From positions 1 to 9,148 of the forward strand of contig JADFQR010000032.1 of the NCBI GenBank assembly GCA_022561735.1: a stretch of DNA of 9,148 bases, in the 5' to 3' direction. Each line of letters starts with the position of its first letter. The first letter of the stretch is position 1. Source of the DNA: Chloroflexota bacterium (lineage in GTDB: Bacteria; Chloroflexota; Dehalococcoidia; UBA1151). The notes beneath the pieces are model-generated. The model saw only the letters and a list, made by a program, of their open reading frames with translations. It searched no databases and had not been told where the DNA came from. The position numbers were made by a program, and so were the translations under genes. Shown one piece after another: positions 6,735 to 9,148 of the stretch.

Positions 6735-8207
6735 ATGAATAAAGAAACCGCCGCGAGGCGGGACCGCGCATCGCGCCTTCCGCTGCGGGTGGCGCTGGCG
6801 GTTGCGGTCACTGCGTTTGCCGCCCTCGTGCTGCTCGCTGGCTCCGGCGGCACGACACCCGTACGGGCGCAGGCGCCGTCCATCGAGATCGTGAGCTTCT
6901 CGGCCGTCAGCAAGCTCCCGGACGGGATCGAGTTCAACGCCAACGTGACGGGTGATGTTGAAGAGGTGACGGCCCGTTTCACTATCCAGGGCCGGCGTGC
7001 GACGCAGTACGACTATCTTGATTTTGCGGATTCCGGTGAGACCGGAACGTTCACTGCGGACGCACCCGCGAGCCTCACTCTTTTCTACCGAACGGACACG
7101 TTGGCCCGTTACCTTCCCCCGGGCGTGACCATGGAGTACCGGATACAGGTACTCGACTCAAGCGGCAACCTTCACGAATCCGAGGCCCGGCAGATCGTGC
7201 TGACCGACTCACGGTTTGAGTGGGAGACGATTTCCCGCGGCGGCGTGACCGTGTACTACCACGGCCCAGTCCGCACACGGGCAAACTCCCTGCTGGACGC
7301 TTCACTACAGACCATAGAAAACATGGCCCCCGTTCTCGGCATTGAGAAAGAGGGGGCTCCGATCAACGTCACGATGTACAACAACATCGCCGAGATGATC
7401 GGGGCGACCGCGGCCCGGAGCGGTGCGATCTCCCGTGAGTTGATCACCGAGGGTCAGGCGTTCTCCTCCGAGAATCTCGTGCTGGTCCTCGGCGGCAGCG
7501 CCCGCGCCACCGGCACCATGTCGCACGAGTTGACACACGTCCTGTTGAGCCGCGCCATGTCTGGCCCACGTTCCTCGGTTCCGGCCTGGCTCAGCGAAGG
7601 CCTCGCCGAGTACGGCAACATCGATCCGGGTATTGCGTACGATCGCTACCTGGAATGGGGCATCGACACCGGCCGGATACCCCCCCTTAAGTCCCTGGAC
7701 GCCTTCCCGGGTGATCCCGACCTGGTCATCGTCAGTTACGGCCAATCGAGAGACGTTGTGAAATTCATGGTCGAGTCGTTCGGACCGGACAGGATGGCGG
7801 AATTCCTGGCCGAATTCAACGCTACCCGGCGGATCAATGATGCGATGGTGACGGTCTACGGACTCGACCTCCGCACCCTGGACGAGTTGTGGCGAGAATC
7901 GGTTGGCGCGCCCCCGCTGCCCCAGGAAACGGTCTCGGTGAAGCCGACAGCGCGCCCGCTGCCTACGTTTGTGCCCTACACGCTGGATAACATCGGAGCG
8001 GCGCCTACGTCTACGCCAGCGCCGGATACAGCCGTTTCACAGCCGGAGGCCACGGCGGCGCCAGAACCGGAATCGGATAGGAAGGTCAGCGGCGGATGTT
8101 CCGTCGCCGGACCGGGCGCGCCGGTTGAGGCAGGGATGGTGCTGATGATTCTTGCCGTTGGATCTACCGCTGCGTTTCGCACCGTGCGCGGCAAAAGCGG
8201 AAGTTAG
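6735..8207 (+). CDS. Secreted zinc metalloprotease (peptidase MA-like) with C-terminal Cys/transmembrane sorting tail
   Basis: A predicted exported protein of 490 residues. Residues 1-46 look like a signal peptide: an Arg-rich start, a hydrophobic core at 19-36 and a possible VRA cleavage site before QAPS. Residues 48-165 resemble an immunoglobulin/fibronectin-like beta domain. The catalytic domain has HELTH (264-268), with WLSEGLAEY (285-293) supplying the third zinc ligand, probably E288, as in the gluzincin peptidase MA family. Residues 395-450 are Pro/Thr/Ala/Glu-rich, a likely wall-spanning linker. The end is VSGGCS (451-456), a hydrophobic stretch (466-481) and an Arg/Lys tail. The start is uncertain: no clear ribosome binding site precedes ATG 6735 or the in-frame ATG 6708. 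ATG 6543 overlaps the preceding gene by 82 bases and is unlikely. It follows the lipid genes by 110 bases; a shared role is not evident. Confidence 0.85.
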   Translation: MNKETAARRDRASRLPLRVALAVAVTAFAALVLLAGSGGTTPVRAQAPSIEIVSFSAVSKLPDGIEFNANVTGDVEEVTARFTIQGRRATQYDYLDFADSGETGTFTADAPASLTLFYRTDTLARYLPPGVTMEYRIQVLDSSGNLHESEARQIVLTDSRFEWETISRGGVTVYYHGPVRTRANSLLDASLQTIENMAPVLGIEKEGAPINVTMYNNIAEMIGATAARSGAISRELITEGQAFSSENLVLVLGGSARATGTMSHELTHVLLSRAMSGPRSSVPAWLSEGLAEYGNIDPGIAYDRYLEWGIDTGRIPPLKSLDAFPGDPDLVIVSYGQSRDVVKFMVESFGPDRMAEFLAEFNATRRINDAMVTVYGLDLRTLDELWRESVGAPPLPQETVSVKPTARPLPTFVPYTLDNIGAAPTSTPAPDTAVSQPEATAAPEPESDRKVSGGCSVAGPGAPVEAGMVLMILAVGSTAAFRTVRGKSGS

Positions 8208-8234
8208 CCCTCGGAGCCAGCAGGTTCACACCAT

Positions 8235-8273
8235 CGTCCCGGATAGATAGCCCGCCAGGTGGGCCGGAGGACG
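8235..8273 (+). other. Two-part stem-loop just after the protease gene
   Basis: CGTCC (8235-8239) pairs with GGACG (8269-8273). CGG (8240-8242) pairs with CCG (8264-8266), leaving a two-base bulge. An inner CCCG/TGGG hairpin closes over CCAGG. It begins 28 bases after the stop codon. There is no following T-run, so a role as a 3' end structure is possible but not shown. Confidence 0.3.
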
Positions 8274-8517
8274 GCCGGTGACGCCATCGCCCCACCGTGA
8301 CGGGTGACGGACTGGTCCTCCACGGGACCTGAGCCTCTGCGGCGGGCGTCGGCAGGCCCTTCTGCGCCATAACCCTGAGGAGCTAAACGCGGACGAGCGT
8401 TGAGGCAATCGAAAAGCACGGTCGAGCGGGCTGGCACAGGTCCCGGCGGCCCTGAAGACTTGAAGTCATGTCCACTTTGCGGTCGCGTTTGCGCTCAAAG
8501 AATCGCCGGCATGGCGT

Positions 8518-9015
8518 GTGAACTCCGACGGTGGAAGCGAAGGGTCGGCTCCGCACAATATCCTGCTCAACGGCAGGGCTAACCGTTCCAGTCCGGCGCA
8601 GATCGAGGTTTCGACTGCTCGCCCGGGCCGACTGGCTTCGCCGACCGAGGCGATTCAGGCGGCGGGCGAGGATGTGACACTGACCGCGAACGCACATCCC
8701 ACCGAAGTTCGGCGTACGGAATCGTTAGGTGAAGCGCCCGGCGATGCGACAGCAGTTCTTGAAACCGTACCGTCACGGATCGATGCCGGTGCTGCTTCAA
8801 CGTTAACGAGACTCGATCTCGCGGCTTTGGAATCGACCGCCCGATCGATTCCGCTTGACGACCGAAGGGGCGAAGAGGTCTCGATTGAGATTGCGGCTGC
8901 TGCTGCGGCGCAACAACATTACCTACTGTTACTTCTGGCATATGACGTAATTATATCACAGTATCGATTACAGATTACTAACCATTTGAGATTTTTTCGT
9001 CGTTCTCATGAATAA
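8518..9015 (+). CDS. Doubtful hypothetical open frame (165 codons)
   Basis: A GTG-started frame with no Shine-Dalgarno sequence and no recognisable domain. The translation is mixed in composition. It contains a run of seven Ala (from a GCT/GCG simple repeat) followed by QQHYLLLLLAYDVIISQY and ends in an AT-rich, basic tail. Third-position G+C appears lower than in the confident genes, and two opposite-strand frames are open over the same bases. It is probably a chance frame in GC-rich spacer or a decayed gene; a small unique protein cannot be excluded. Confidence 0.2.
   Translation: MNSDGGSEGSAPHNILLNGRANRSSPAQIEVSTARPGRLASPTEAIQAAGEDVTLTANAHPTEVRRTESLGEAPGDATAVLETVPSRIDAGAASTLTRLDLAALESTARSIPLDDRRGEEVSIEIAAAAAAQQHYLLLLLAYDVIISQYRLQITNHLRFFRRSHE
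8807..8821. repeat. Inverted repeat CGAGA/TCTCG
   Basis: CGAGA (8807-8811) and TCTCG (8817-8821) flank the five-base loop CTCGA. It lies seven bases before the larger hairpin at 8829-8852. Confidence 0.35.
8829..8852. repeat. Inverted repeat GGAATCGA/TCGATTCC
   Basis: A perfect 8-bp inverted repeat, GGAATCGA (8829-8836) and TCGATTCC (8845-8852), with an 8-base spacer; the flanking T8828-G8853 can extend it as a wobble pair. Its half-sites carry the TCGA tetramer common across this region. Confidence 0.5.
8950..8958 (-). promoter_or_regulatory. Extended -10 promoter-like element, leftward
   Basis: On the minus strand, 8958 to 8950 reads TGATATAAT, a perfect extended -10 (TGn plus TATAAT) in the AT-rich island. 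No good -35 accompanies it. Transcription would start near 8943, next to an ATG at 8941-8939 that opens a 120-codon, Arg/Pro/Gln/Ser-rich frame (8941 to 8579) not recognisable as a protein. It may drive an untranslated RNA, a leaderless message, or nothing. Confidence 0.35.
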
Positions 9016-9070
9016 CGACAATCGAGTGTTTGGGTGGACTCGATCAACACCCCAGTCGCTCTATCAGCAA

Positions 9071-9127
9071 GCAATGACTTTGACAACACCTATGACTATC
9101 AGTCATAGGCACAGTCACAGTCATCGC
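9071..9127. repeat. Long interrupted dyad of TGAC/GTCA units
   Basis: Centred on 9099. The core CCTATGACT-ATC-AGTCATAGG (9089-9109) is a perfect 9-bp inverted repeat with a 3-base spacer. Outside it, TGAC at 9081-9084 mirrors GTCA at 9114-9117, ATGACT at 9074-9079 mirrors AGTCAT at 9119-9124, and GC at 9071-9072 mirrors GC at 9126-9127. In total 21 of 27 positions pair. TTGACA (9080-9085), a perfect -35 hexamer, lies inside the left arm, although no good -10 follows at usual spacing. It may be an operator or a structured RNA/DNA hairpin for something to the right of the window. Confidence 0.6.
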
Positions 9128-9148
9128 CCACAACGACCAATCGACTCT

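Larger units (their letters stand above)
8208..9148. other. Long stretch without a confident gene
   Basis: About 940 bases in which three overlapping frames are open but none encodes a recognisable protein. The left part (8208-8520) is GC-rich with hairpins and a tandem GTGACGG repeat (8297-8310). The middle (8400-8900) is rich in TCGA and contains hairpins at 8807-8821 and 8829-8852 and a short GCT/GCG run near 8895. 8920-9015 is an AT-rich island with GATTACAGATTAC (8964-8976). 9071-9127 is a long interrupted dyad. I did not recognise a riboswitch, RNase P RNA, SRP RNA or tmRNA in it. Confidence 0.6.

Noticed and set aside
8297..8310. Tandem GTGACGG repeat as part of a repeat array
   Set aside because: Only two exact units with one related unit at 8278; no regular array or CRISPR-like spacing.
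8400..8582. Short + strand frame with CPLCGRVC, a possible zinc-ribbon peptide
   Set aside because: Single CxxC-type cluster, TTG start without a ribosome site, 60 residues of no other recognisable pattern; probably chance.
8607..8615. GGTTTCGAC, as at the 5' end of tmRNA
   Set aside because: The upstream and downstream tmRNA sequence and a tRNA-like 3' end with CCA are not present at suitable distance.
8992..8997. T-run as an intrinsic terminator
   Set aside because: No GC-rich stem directly precedes it.
8725..9127. Possible integron attC site (GTTAGGT plus the long dyad)
   Set aside because: No matching RYYYAAC inverse core site is found in the right place, and there is no integrase gene in the window.

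Overview
The window is a high-GC bacterial chromosome segment in which every confident gene lies on the + strand. It carries strong AGG/GGAGG-type ribosome binding sites and no tRNA, rRNA, insertion sequence or CRISPR that I could recognise. The organism is inferred, not shown. An actinobacterial-type inositol-phosphate synthase, a PimA-like mannosyltransferase, a secreted MA-type metalloprotease with a Cys-containing C-terminal anchor, and the base composition fit a Chloroflexota (Dehalococcoidia/SAR202-like) genome, with Actinomycetota as the main alternative.

Layout. 1-945 is the 3' part of a gamma-glutamyltransferase-family gene that includes the autoprocessing threonine. 1178-2080 encodes a beta-hydroxyacid dehydrogenase (3-hydroxyisobutyrate dehydrogenase family). 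2081-2420 is a non-coding, partly AT-rich gap with a promoter- and operator-like dyad. 2421-3380 encodes a DNA-binding regulator with an excisionase/MerR-like helix-turn-helix joined to a degenerate phospholipase-D-like domain. 3597-6624 holds three genes that form a phosphatidylinositol / phosphatidylinositol-mannoside type route: inositol-3-phosphate synthase, a PimA-like GT4 glycosyltransferase and a CDP-alcohol phosphatidyltransferase of the phosphatidylinositol-phosphate synthase type. 6735-8207 encodes a secreted zinc metalloprotease (peptidase MA-like) with a C-terminal membrane/sorting tail. 8208-9148 has no confident gene but holds several inverted repeats, a TCGA-rich stretch, an AT-rich island and a long interrupted dyad of TGAC/GTCA units near the right edge.

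How the genes fit together. Ino1 would make inositol 3-phosphate (L-myo-inositol 1-phosphate). The CDP-alcohol phosphatidyltransferase could join this directly to CDP-diacylglycerol to give phosphatidylinositol phosphate, and after dephosphorylation the PimA-like enzyme could mannosylate the lipid. This resembles the mycobacterial pgsA-acyltransferase-pimA cluster, but ino1 is included and the acyltransferase is absent. The regulator just upstream is a plausible but unproven controller.

Most notable points. The pimA-like gene aligns with PimA only if translation begins at an AUC codon at 4829, which sits 8 nt after a GGGAGG ribosome binding site. The protease carries a Gly-Gly-Cys / hydrophobic / basic C-terminal tail. 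The right-hand end is dense in symmetric sequence that no annotated gene explains.
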